Below the pieces are notes generated by a model. It was given only the letters and a program-made list of their open reading frames with translations, was not told the DNA's origin and made no database searches. From positions 1 to 6,178 of the forward strand of contig JBEPTZ010000190.1 in NCBI GenBank assembly GCA_041691815.1: a stretch of DNA of 6,178 bases, written 5' to 3'. Both the position numbers and the translations under genes were made by a program. This document shows, one piece after another, positions 1-4,659 of the stretch. Within the stretch, counting starts at the first letter, position 1; each line of letters begins with the position of its first letter. This DNA is from 70-18 sp041691815. GTDB taxonomy: Bacteria > Pseudomonadota > Alphaproteobacteria > Acetobacterales > Acetobacteraceae.

Positions 1-1
1 A

Positions 2-106
2 GCCCCGGCGATGCTGGCGCCGCTGCGCCGCCACGCCGAGACCCCCGCGCCGCGCCCGGCCCGCGCCACCGGCCCGTTCGCGGCGCTGGCGGTCTTGCAG
101 CACTAG
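2..106 (+). CDS. C-terminal end of a probable superfamily II helicase (partial, 5' end outside window)
   Basis: An open frame runs in from the left edge and ends at TAG 104-106, giving 34 residues rich in Ala, Pro and Arg and closing with GPFAALAVLQH. The tail itself carries no catalytic motif. The call rests on context: in alphaproteobacteria, the gene immediately before the S4-domain protein, fdxA and carD set is commonly a Suv3/MgpS-like DEAD-box helicase whose C-terminus is a Pro/Ala/Arg-rich linker followed by a short FAAL-type ending. The stop codon directly abuts the next gene's ATG at 107, which suggests translational coupling. It could be another protein with a low-complexity tail. 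The frame is convincing as coding; the family is inference. Confidence 0.55.
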   Translation, partial: APAMLAPLRRHAETPAPRPARATGPFAALAVLQH

Positions 107-454
107 ATGGACCAGGCCGCCCCGTTCCAGCGCCTGGACAAATGGCTGTGGTGCGCCCGCTTCCTGCGCGGCCGCGAGGACTGCGCCAGGCTGGTCGCCG
201 CCGGCGCGCTGCGGCTGAACCGCCAGCCCACCGACAAGCCGCACGCCAAACTGCGTGTCGGCGACATCGTCACCATCGCGCTGCGCGCCGACGTGCGGGT
301 GGTGGAGGTGCTGGCGCTCGCCGAACGCCGCGGCCCGGCGCGCGAGGCGCAGATGCTGTATCGCCTCATCCCGGACCCGGCCGCCGCATGCAATGCCGCA
401 CTGCACAAGCTCCCTTGCGGCGACGGCGAAACGGCGGCATATCCCGAGGGCTGA
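107..454 (+). CDS. S4-domain RNA-binding protein, Hsp15/HslR-like
   Basis: A 115-residue protein that opens with an S4 fold, roughly residues 7-70. Visible signatures are RLDKWLWCARFLRGR at 9-23, the helix leading to LVAAGALRLN, and KLRVGDIVTI, the usual GD turn of S4 proteins. The segment RRGPAREAQMLY near residues 74-85 matches the Hsp15 family pattern RG.A..A..LY. Hsp15 in E. coli (133 aa) binds free 50S subunits that carry a stalled nascent chain; the alphaproteobacterial version is assumed to act on rRNA or ribosomes as well. There is no signal peptide or membrane segment, so it should be cytoplasmic. The ATG directly follows the upstream TAG and no Shine-Dalgarno is visible, so translation probably depends on coupling to the upstream gene. 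The C-terminal 25 residues are not conserved in appearance. Confidence 0.88.
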   Translation: MDQAAPFQRLDKWLWCARFLRGREDCARLVAAGALRLNRQPTDKPHAKLRVGDIVTIALRADVRVVEVLALAERRGPAREAQMLYRLIPDPAAACNAALHKLPCGDGETAAYPEG

Positions 455-505
455 ACGTTGCCCGCCAGAGCCCGGCCTCGCCACCGCCGGCAAGGAGTGA
501 GTGCG

Positions 506-838
506 ATGACCTATGTGGTCACCGAGAACTGCATCAAGTGCAAATACATGGACTGCGTGGAGGTCTGCCCGGTGGACTGCTTCTACGTCGGCGACAACAT
601 GCTGGTGATCCATCCGGACGAATGCATCGATTGCGGCGTCTGCGAACCGGAATGCCCGGCCGAGGCGATCGTGCCGGACAGCGACGACCGCGCCAGCGCC
701 TGGGGCGAGCTGAACCGGACCTATTCCACGCAATGGCCCAACATCACCCGCAAGGGCGACGCGCCGGCCGATGCCGACGAGTGGAAAGATAAGCCCGGCA
801 AGAAGGAATTGTTCTCGCCGGAGCCCGGCAAGCCGTAG
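506..838 (+). CDS. fdxA: 7Fe ferredoxin ([3Fe-4S][4Fe-4S]), FdxA family
   Basis: A 110-residue ferredoxin closely resembling Azotobacter ferredoxin I over the first 60 residues. The cysteine layout is C9, C12, C17, C21, C25, then C40, C43, C46 and C50. By comparison with ferredoxin I, C9, C17 and C50 should hold the 3Fe-4S cluster and C21, C40, C43 and C46 the 4Fe-4S cluster, leaving C12 and C25 free. The motifs VCPVDCFY and ECIDCGVCEPECP are intact, as is the family C-terminal segment WPNITRKGDAPADADEW. It is a soluble low-potential electron carrier; its partner here cannot be told. The ATG at 506 is chosen because AAGGAG at 492-497 lies 8 nt upstream and the protein then starts MTYVVTENC as expected. 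The frame is open further upstream to 458, but that extension resembles nothing in the family. It lies 51 nt after the S4 gene and is followed by a terminator. Confidence 0.95.
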   Translation: MTYVVTENCIKCKYMDCVEVCPVDCFYVGDNMLVIHPDECIDCGVCEPECPAEAIVPDSDDRASAWGELNRTYSTQWPNITRKGDAPADADEWKDKPGKKELFSPEPGKP

Positions 839-845
839 CCCTTCG

Positions 846-873
846 CGCTTCGTCGCGCCCCGCTTCGTCGCGC
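846..873 (+). repeat. 13-bp tandem direct repeat downstream of fdxA
   Basis: CGCTTCGTCGCGC occurs at 846-858 and again at 861-873, separated by 2 bp (15-bp period), just after the fdxA stop. Only two copies are present, so this may be a local duplication. No function can be assigned. Confidence 0.6.
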
Positions 874-885
874 GCTTTGATCATT

Positions 886-922
886 ACGGTGCCGATGTCC
901 CCCATGACGCGGCGCCGTTTTT
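886..922 (+). terminator. Rho-independent terminator after fdxA
   Basis: ACGGTGCC at 886-893 pairs with GGCGCCGT at 911-918 (eight pairs, one G-U), enclosing a 17-nt loop, and is followed directly by a T-run at 918-922. It lies 47 nt after the fdxA stop codon and in the direction of the fdxA unit, so it should end the helicase-S4-fdxA transcript and leave carD dependent on its own promoter. The loop is longer than usual. Confidence 0.65.
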
Positions 923-946
923 GTGTTACACCCTGTGGCAGGGAGT

Positions 947-973
947 GGCAGCAGCGCCGTTGAGGCGGCTGCC
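947..973 (+). other. Bulged GC-rich hairpin in the carD leader
   Basis: GGCAGC (947-952) and CGCC (955-958) pair with GGCG (964-967) and GCTGCC (968-973), leaving a two-base AG bulge and a GTTGA loop. That is ten base pairs in total. No T-run follows, so it is not a standard terminator. It sits about 110 nt upstream of the carD start. It could be a leader structure if transcription starts upstream of it, or a chance product of the high GC content. Confidence 0.4.
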
Positions 974-1016
974 GCGCCCGTTCCGTTCACGACCTGCGTG
1001 TCGGCGGCGCGGCGGC

Positions 1017-1038
1017 GGTCCATCAACGGTGGACCGTT
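1017..1038. promoter_or_regulatory. Overlapping palindromes upstream of carD (possible operator or leader structure)
   Basis: AACGGT-GG-ACCGTT at 1025-1038 is a perfect 6-2-6 inverted repeat. It overlaps a second perfect pair, GGTCCA (1017-1022) with TGGACC (1030-1035) around a 7-nt loop; the two foldings are mutually exclusive in RNA. The site lies 43 bp upstream of the carD ATG, where an operator or promoter-proximal element could sit. No convincing -35/-10 pair is visible next to it, so function is inference. Confidence 0.3.
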
Positions 1039-1081
1039 CTGGCGACGATGACGATGCGCCGGTCAAAAGTCGAGGGTGAGC

Positions 1082-2119
1082 ATGAAGGCGCCTGCCGCAG
1101 CCGTGGTTTCCGCAACGACCGCCCCCGCCGCCCCGGCGGCGCCCGCCAAGCCGGCGCGCCCGGTCGGCAAGGCCCGTATCGCCACGGCCGCGCCGCCGGA
1201 GGCCAAACCGCCGGCCCGCAAGCCACTCGCCAAGGCCGCCGCCCCGCTTCTTGCGCCGCCGGCTGCTGAGAAGACCGCGCCGCCGGTTGCTGCGAAAGCG
1301 GCGCCGCCGGCAGCGAAACCCGCCAAGGCCCCGCCTGCCGCGCCACCGCGTCCGGCCGCCGCTTCGCCCGCGACCGCCAAACCGGTCGCCCCGCCCGTAT
1401 CGCCGGCCAAACCGGCCGCCAAGCCAATTGAGGTGCAGACATTGCAAACCAACGCCGCCCCAACCATTCGCGCCGAGCCGATCGAAGTCACTGAAACCAT
1501 CACCCAGGCAGCACCCATCGCCGCCGATGCGATCCGGCCGCCCGTTGTGGTACGGCCGATGGAGCCGCGGCTGTCGGTGCCGCAGGGCCCGAACGGCCGG
1601 CCGGCGCCGATCTCACGCGCCTCCAACAAGGACGAGACCTTCTCGGAAGGCGATTTCGTGGTCTACCCCACCCACGGCGTCGGCCGGGTGGAGAAGATCG
1701 CCAGCGAGGACATCGCCGGCCACACGCTGCAGTTGATCCACATCACCTTCGAGGAAAACCGCATGACGCTGCGGGTGCCGGTGTCCAAGGCCCGCAGCGC
1801 CGGGCTGCGCCGGCTGTCCACCCGCAAGATGTTCGACGACGCGCTGGCGGTGCTGAAGGGCCGTGCCCGCATCAAGCGCACCATGTGGTCGCGCCGGGCG
1901 CAGGAATACGAGGCCAAGATCAACTCCGGCGACCCGGTGGCGATCGCCGAAGTGGTGCGCGACCTGCACCGCAACGCCGGCCAGCCGGACCAGAGCTTCA
2001 GCGAACGCCAGATCTACGAAGCCGCGATGGATCGCCTGGCCGCCGAACTCGGAGCGCTCGACCTCACCGACAAGCCGGCGGCGATGACCAAGCTGGCGGG
2101 TCTGCTGAAGCCGATCTGA
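1082..2119 (+). CDS. CarD/CdnL-family transcriptional regulator with a basic Ala/Pro/Lys-rich N-terminal extension
   Basis: A 345-residue protein in two parts. Residues 184-345 are a complete CarD/CdnL unit: the Tudor-like RNA polymerase-interaction domain begins FSEGDFVVYPTHGVGRVEKI and runs to about residue 245; the helical DNA-binding domain follows, with the family Trp in MWSRRAQEYEAKINSGDP (W269). CarD proteins bind the RNAP beta subunit and stabilise open promoter complexes, often at rRNA promoters. Alphaproteobacterial CdnL is normally about 170 aa, so residues 1-183 are an addition. Residues 1-115 are almost only Ala, Pro, Lys and Arg with about two acidic residues, like a histone H1 tail; residues 116-183 are less biased. 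ATG 1082 is preferred because GAGGG at 1072-1076 lies 5 nt upstream; in-frame GTG 1076 would add two residues but lacks a ribosome site. The A/P/K region is in frame with the CarD domain and shows no stop or frameshift. Confidence 0.92.
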   Translation: MKAPAAAVVSATTAPAAPAAPAKPARPVGKARIATAAPPEAKPPARKPLAKAAAPLLAPPAAEKTAPPVAAKAAPPAAKPAKAPPAAPPRPAAASPATAKPVAPPVSPAKPAAKPIEVQTLQTNAAPTIRAEPIEVTETITQAAPIAADAIRPPVVVRPMEPRLSVPQGPNGRPAPISRASNKDETFSEGDFVVYPTHGVGRVEKIASEDIAGHTLQLIHITFEENRMTLRVPVSKARSAGLRRLSTRKMFDDALAVLKGRARIKRTMWSRRAQEYEAKINSGDPVAIAEVVRDLHRNAGQPDQSFSERQIYEAAMDRLAAELGALDLTDKPAAMTKLAGLLKPI

Positions 2120-2154
2120 TCGCGCCGATCGCGACCAGAAAAACCGCGTTCCGA

Positions 2155-2188
2155 CCTTCCGGAGTCCTGCGACGCAGGCTGCGGAAGG
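2155..2188 (+). terminator. Two-tier hairpin downstream of carD, possible terminator
   Basis: CCTTCCG at 2155-2161 pairs with CGGAAGG at 2182-2188, and inside it CCTGC (2166-2170) pairs with GCAGG (2174-2178) around a GAC loop, giving twelve perfect pairs with a small internal loop. It starts 36 nt after the carD stop. No T-run follows on the plus strand; on the minus strand a run of five T (2139-2143 complement) follows about 11 nt after the stem. It may end carD transcription imperfectly or stabilise the mRNA 3' end. Confidence 0.5.
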
Positions 2189-2199
2189 CCGGTGGGCGG

Positions 2200-2246
2200 A
2201 CTGAATTGAATACACTTTATTACCGGCATATCGCTGTCAATTCAGT
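2200..2246. promoter_or_regulatory. 10-bp perfect inverted repeat upstream of the GntR gene (candidate operator)
   Basis: ACTGAATTGA at 2200-2209 is matched by TCAATTCAGT at 2237-2246, a perfect inverted repeat with a 27-bp spacer and half-site centres 37 bp apart. It lies in the least GC-rich part of the carD-gntR gap. The left arm overlaps TTGAAT (2206-2211), which with TATCGC (2229-2234) 17 bp on forms a poor promoter-like pair. A second, smaller pair, GTTCGG (2252-2257) and CCGAAC (2271-2276), lies just downstream. FCD-type GntR proteins bind as dimers and commonly control their own gene, so an operator is plausible. Chance occurrence of one such repeat in a window this size is not negligible. 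Confidence 0.35.
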
Positions 2247-2387
2247 GTCGTGTTCGGTATGGACAGCTTGCCGAACCGAATGACCGCCTGCACCGACGAT
2301 GCCCCGGCATCGGCCGCGCGCGGAAAAGTGAACAGCGCCGGTCCGGCATGCCTGAATATCGACACAGAAAACCGCAAACTGGGCCTC

Positions 2388-3044
2388 ATGGATCAGATCA
2401 GCCTTTCCCCGCCCGCATCCGGCAAGCCGCTGGATAATCTGCGTCAGGCCATCATATCCGGTCGCCTGCCGCCCGGCACCAGGCTCACTGAGGCGATGCT
2501 GGAGGCGGAATTCGGTTCGGCTGGCATGGCGCCGGAGGAATGCCTGGCCATTCTGGAGGCGCGCGGCCTGCTGGTGCGCGAACCGCGCCGCGTCTGGCGC
2601 GTCCGCGCGCACGACGAGGCCGCGATCCGCCAGCTTTACGCGGTGCGCGCGCTGCTGGAACGCCAGGCCGTCGCCGGTCTCGCCGAGGCGGAGGCCGATA
2701 TCGAGCGCCTGGTCGCCGACCTCACCGCGATCAACGCGGCGATGGAAAAAAAGCGCACCGCCGGCGACGCCGAGGCCTACCTGAAGGCCAATGAGCGCTT
2801 CCACGCCACCATCCTGCGCCACGCGCCCAACGAACCGCTGCGCCTGACCAGCGAATTGCTGACCGACATGGCAGCACCGCTGCGGCTGGCCCGCCTGAGC
2901 GCCGATCTCCGCGCCAGCACCGCGGTCGAAGAGCACGGCGCGATCATCGAGATGCTCGGCGCCGGTGAGGTCGATGCGGCGGCCGATGCCATGCACGATC
3001 ATATCATCGGCAACGCGGATGCGGCGGTGGCGGCGGCGGGTTAG
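2388..3044 (+). CDS. GntR-family transcriptional regulator, FadR/FCD subgroup
   Basis: 218 residues when started at ATG 2388. Residues 14-72 are a GntR winged helix (PLDNLRQAIISGRLPPGTRLTE, then ILEARGLLVREPRRVWRVR); residues 78-205 are an all-helical FCD ligand-binding domain. The usual recognition-helix consensus, SRTPVREAL, is replaced here by AGMAPEECL (45-53), so DNA specificity or binding strength may be unusual. FCD domains typically bind a metal through one Asp and three His. H139 (in NERFH), H183 and H205 fit the histidines, but the Asp position four residues before H139 is N135. Relatives sense small carboxylates such as lactate or glycolate. The start is uncertain: no ribosome site precedes 2388, and the frame stays open upstream with alternatives at 2259 and 2280 that would add about 36-43 unconserved residues. 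It lies 199 bp before a hydroxy-acid dehydrogenase on the same strand, a likely target. Confidence 0.85.
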   Translation: MDQISLSPPASGKPLDNLRQAIISGRLPPGTRLTEAMLEAEFGSAGMAPEECLAILEARGLLVREPRRVWRVRAHDEAAIRQLYAVRALLERQAVAGLAEAEADIERLVADLTAINAAMEKKRTAGDAEAYLKANERFHATILRHAPNEPLRLTSELLTDMAAPLRLARLSADLRASTAVEEHGAIIEMLGAGEVDAAADAMHDHIIGNADAAVAAAG

Positions 3045-3182
3045 GCAAGGTCTTCTTTTTGTGAACAAAAAGAAGCAAAAAAACTTTCTAACCATTGGAG
3101 TGTACGAATTCTCTGCCGCTCCGCCGTTGCAAGGCGGATAAAAAGAGTTTTTTGGTTCTTTTTTGCAAAAAAGAACCCTTGC
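3045..3182. repeat. MITE/REP-like inverted-repeat element with A/T-tract hairpins
   Basis: Two imperfect inverted arms of about 45 bp, both reading GCAAGG inward from the outer ends (3045-3050; complement of 3177-3182), flank a 46-bp core. Each arm is itself a hairpin: CTTCTTTTTGT (3052-3062) with ACAAAAAGAAG (3065-3075) on the left, and a 24-bp perfect palindrome at 3154-3177, whose first half is GGTTCTTTTTTG, on the right. The arms then continue with A-runs (3077-3083) or T-runs (3148-3153). The core holds a further stem, TCCGCC (3120-3125) with GGCGGA (3133-3138). The base composition contrasts sharply with the GC-rich genes on both sides. The left end starts at the first base after the gntR stop. 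I recall similar A/T-tract hairpin repeats in Acetobacteraceae intergenic regions, but have not searched. No transposase is present. Besides a repeat, it could act as a bidirectional terminator. Confidence 0.65.
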
Positions 3183-3243
3183 TTCCTTCCTGCCGCGCCC
3201 CGCCCTATCCTGTTCCGGTTCGCACTGACCCCGGAGACCATTG

Positions 3244-4653
3244 ATGGATGCGCCGACCCTGCTCGAAGCCGCGCCCGCCGTGCTGGAGGCGCTGCGAAGC
3301 GCTGTCGGCGCCGATTGCATCGCGTCCGGCGCCGAGATGGAACCGAAGCACTTTGCCGATCATGTGGTCGCCCAGCGCGACGGCGAGTGTCCGTTGGCGG
3401 TGGCCTATCCGCGCAGCACCGAGGATGTTTCGGCGATCCTGCGGGTCTGTCACGCCCATAACGTCGCGGTGGTGCCGCAGGGCGGGCTGACCGGGCTGGC
3501 CGGCGGCGCCACGCCGCTCGATGGCTGTGTGGCGTTGTCGCTGTCGCGGATGCGGGCGATCGAGGATGTGGATGCGGCGGCGGCCACCATGACGGTGCAG
3601 GCCGGGGTGCCGCTGCAGGTCATCCAGGAGGCCGCCGATGCGGCCGGGCTGCTGTTTCCGCTGGATATCGGCAGCCGCGGCTCCTGCCTGATCGGCGGCA
3701 ACATCTCGACCAACGCCGGCGGCAACCGGGTGCTGCGCTACGGCATGGCCCGCGAGCTGGTGCTGGGGATCGAGGTGGTGCTGGCCGACGGCACGGTGAT
3801 GACCAGCCTCAACAAGATGCTGAAAAACAACGCTGGCTACGACCTCAAGCACCTGTTCATCGGAACCGAGGGGACGCTGGGCGTGGTCACCCGCCTGGTG
3901 CTGCGGCTGTTCCCGCGGCCGGACAGCGTCTGCACCGCGGTGGTTGCGTTGCCGGATTATGCCGCGGTGCTGGAACTGCTGGCCCGCGCCCGGCGCAAGC
4001 TCGGCGGCACGCTGGCCGGGTTCGAGGTGATCTGGCCGGAATTCTACGACCTGGCCACCACCGAACACGGCTGCCGCCCGCCGGTGCCGCGCGGCCACAG
4101 CCTCTACGTGCTGATGGAGAGCCTCGGCACCGACCAGCAGCGCGACACCGTGCAGTTCCAGGAAATGATCGAGGCCGCGCTGGAAGACGGCGTGGTGGAG
4201 GATGCGGCGATCGCCCAGTCGCTGCGCGAAAGCCGCGAGATGTGGGGGCTGCGCGACTCGGTGATCCAGTTCCGCCAGACCTTCCATCCGCATGTCGGCT
4301 TCGATGTCAGCGTGCCGATTGCCCGGATGCAGGATTTCGTCACCGATTGCCTGGCGCATCTGCGCGAGGCCGATCCGGAGGCGCGCACGTTGTGGTTCGG
4401 CCATATCGCCGACAGCAACATCCATATCTGCTACCAGCAGAAGCCGGGCGGGCTGAGCAAGCAGCAGGTGGATCAGATCGTGTATGCCCGCGTCCGCGCC
4501 TTCGCCGGTTCGGTTTCCGCTGAGCACGGCATCGGGCTGCTGAAGAAGCCTTACCTGCCGTATTCGCGCACCCCAGTGGAACTCGACATCATGCGCCGGG
4601 TGAAGGCGGCGCTGGACCCGACCGGGATTCTCAACCCCGGCAAGGTGTTCTAA
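3244..4653 (+). CDS. FAD-binding oxidoreductase, GlcD / D-2-hydroxyglutarate dehydrogenase type
   Basis: 469 residues of the VAO/PCMH flavoprotein family, oxidising a D-2-hydroxy acid to the 2-oxo acid. The FAD-binding half has PQGGLTGLAGG (78-88), GSRGSCLIGGNISTNAGGN (143-161) then RYG, and GYDLKHLFIGTEGTLG. The C-terminal substrate/metal half has FGHIADSNIH with H387 and H394, and SAEHGIG with E427 and H428; H387, H394 and E427 match the zinc ligands of D-2-hydroxyglutarate dehydrogenases. It ends DPTGILNPGKVF, typical of the family. There is no signal peptide or Fe-S domain, so it is a single-subunit cytoplasmic or peripheral enzyme; electrons would go to ETF, quinone or another acceptor. 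ATG 3244 is chosen over in-frame TTG 3241 because GGAG at 3233-3236 lies 7 nt upstream. In the segment after R337, the usual K.D.S pattern reads HVGFDVSVPI, so a substrate-carboxylate Lys seems absent (G352). Substrate is uncertain: D-lactate, glycolate, D-2-hydroxyglutarate or another acid. Confidence 0.9.
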   Translation: MDAPTLLEAAPAVLEALRSAVGADCIASGAEMEPKHFADHVVAQRDGECPLAVAYPRSTEDVSAILRVCHAHNVAVVPQGGLTGLAGGATPLDGCVALSLSRMRAIEDVDAAAATMTVQAGVPLQVIQEAADAAGLLFPLDIGSRGSCLIGGNISTNAGGNRVLRYGMARELVLGIEVVLADGTVMTSLNKMLKNNAGYDLKHLFIGTEGTLGVVTRLVLRLFPRPDSVCTAVVALPDYAAVLELLARARRKLGGTLAGFEVIWPEFYDLATTEHGCRPPVPRGHSLYVLMESLGTDQQRDTVQFQEMIEAALEDGVVEDAAIAQSLRESREMWGLRDSVIQFRQTFHPHVGFDVSVPIARMQDFVTDCLAHLREADPEARTLWFGHIADSNIHICYQQKPGGLSKQQVDQIVYARVRAFAGSVSAEHGIGLLKKPYLPYSRTPVELDIMRRVKAALDPTGILNPGKVF

Positions 4654-4659
4654 CGCCTT
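4642..4659. other. Hairpin spanning both stop codons at a convergent gene junction
   Basis: AAGGTGTT (4642-4649) is complementary to AACGCCTT (4652-4659) with one G-U pair, realistically seven pairs with a TCTA loop. The stem includes the TAA of the dehydrogenase (4651-4653) and reaches into the TAA of the methyltransferase (4658-4660, minus strand). No T-run follows on either strand, so it is not a standard intrinsic terminator. Confidence 0.4.

Noticed and set aside
142..792. 216-codon plus-strand frame bridging the S4 gene and fdxA
   Set aside because: It is out of frame with both genes and gives an Arg/Ala/Gly-rich product; the S4 and ferredoxin frames carry the real motifs.
846..873. 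Possible CRISPR or iteron array from the 13-bp repeat
   Set aside because: Only two copies with a 2-bp gap; no spacers, further copies or replication genes.
926..1629. Minus-strand Gly/Arg- or Gly/Ala-rich frames opposite the carD N-terminus
   Set aside because: These are shadows of the Ala/Pro/Lys codons; no start signal or domain supports them.
2259..2387. N-terminal extension of the GntR protein from ATG 2259 or 2280
   Set aside because: The added residues match nothing in the family, no ribosome site precedes those codons, and ATG 2388 gives the usual distance to the winged helix; it remains possible because 2388 also lacks a ribosome site.
3179..3211. Promoter for the dehydrogenase from TTGCTT and TATCCT
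   Set aside because: The spacer would be 21 bp and both boxes are weak, so I do not list it as a feature.
3041..3241. Small minus-strand frame with a Lys/Phe-rich product
   Set aside because: Its odd composition comes from translating the A/T tracts of the inverted-repeat element; it has no ribosome site and overlaps the gntR stop.
2220..3320. 366-codon minus-strand open frame across the GntR gene
   Set aside because: It is antisense to a clear GntR/FCD protein, runs through the A/T-tract repeat, and its translation resembles no family; long antisense frames are expected at this GC content.
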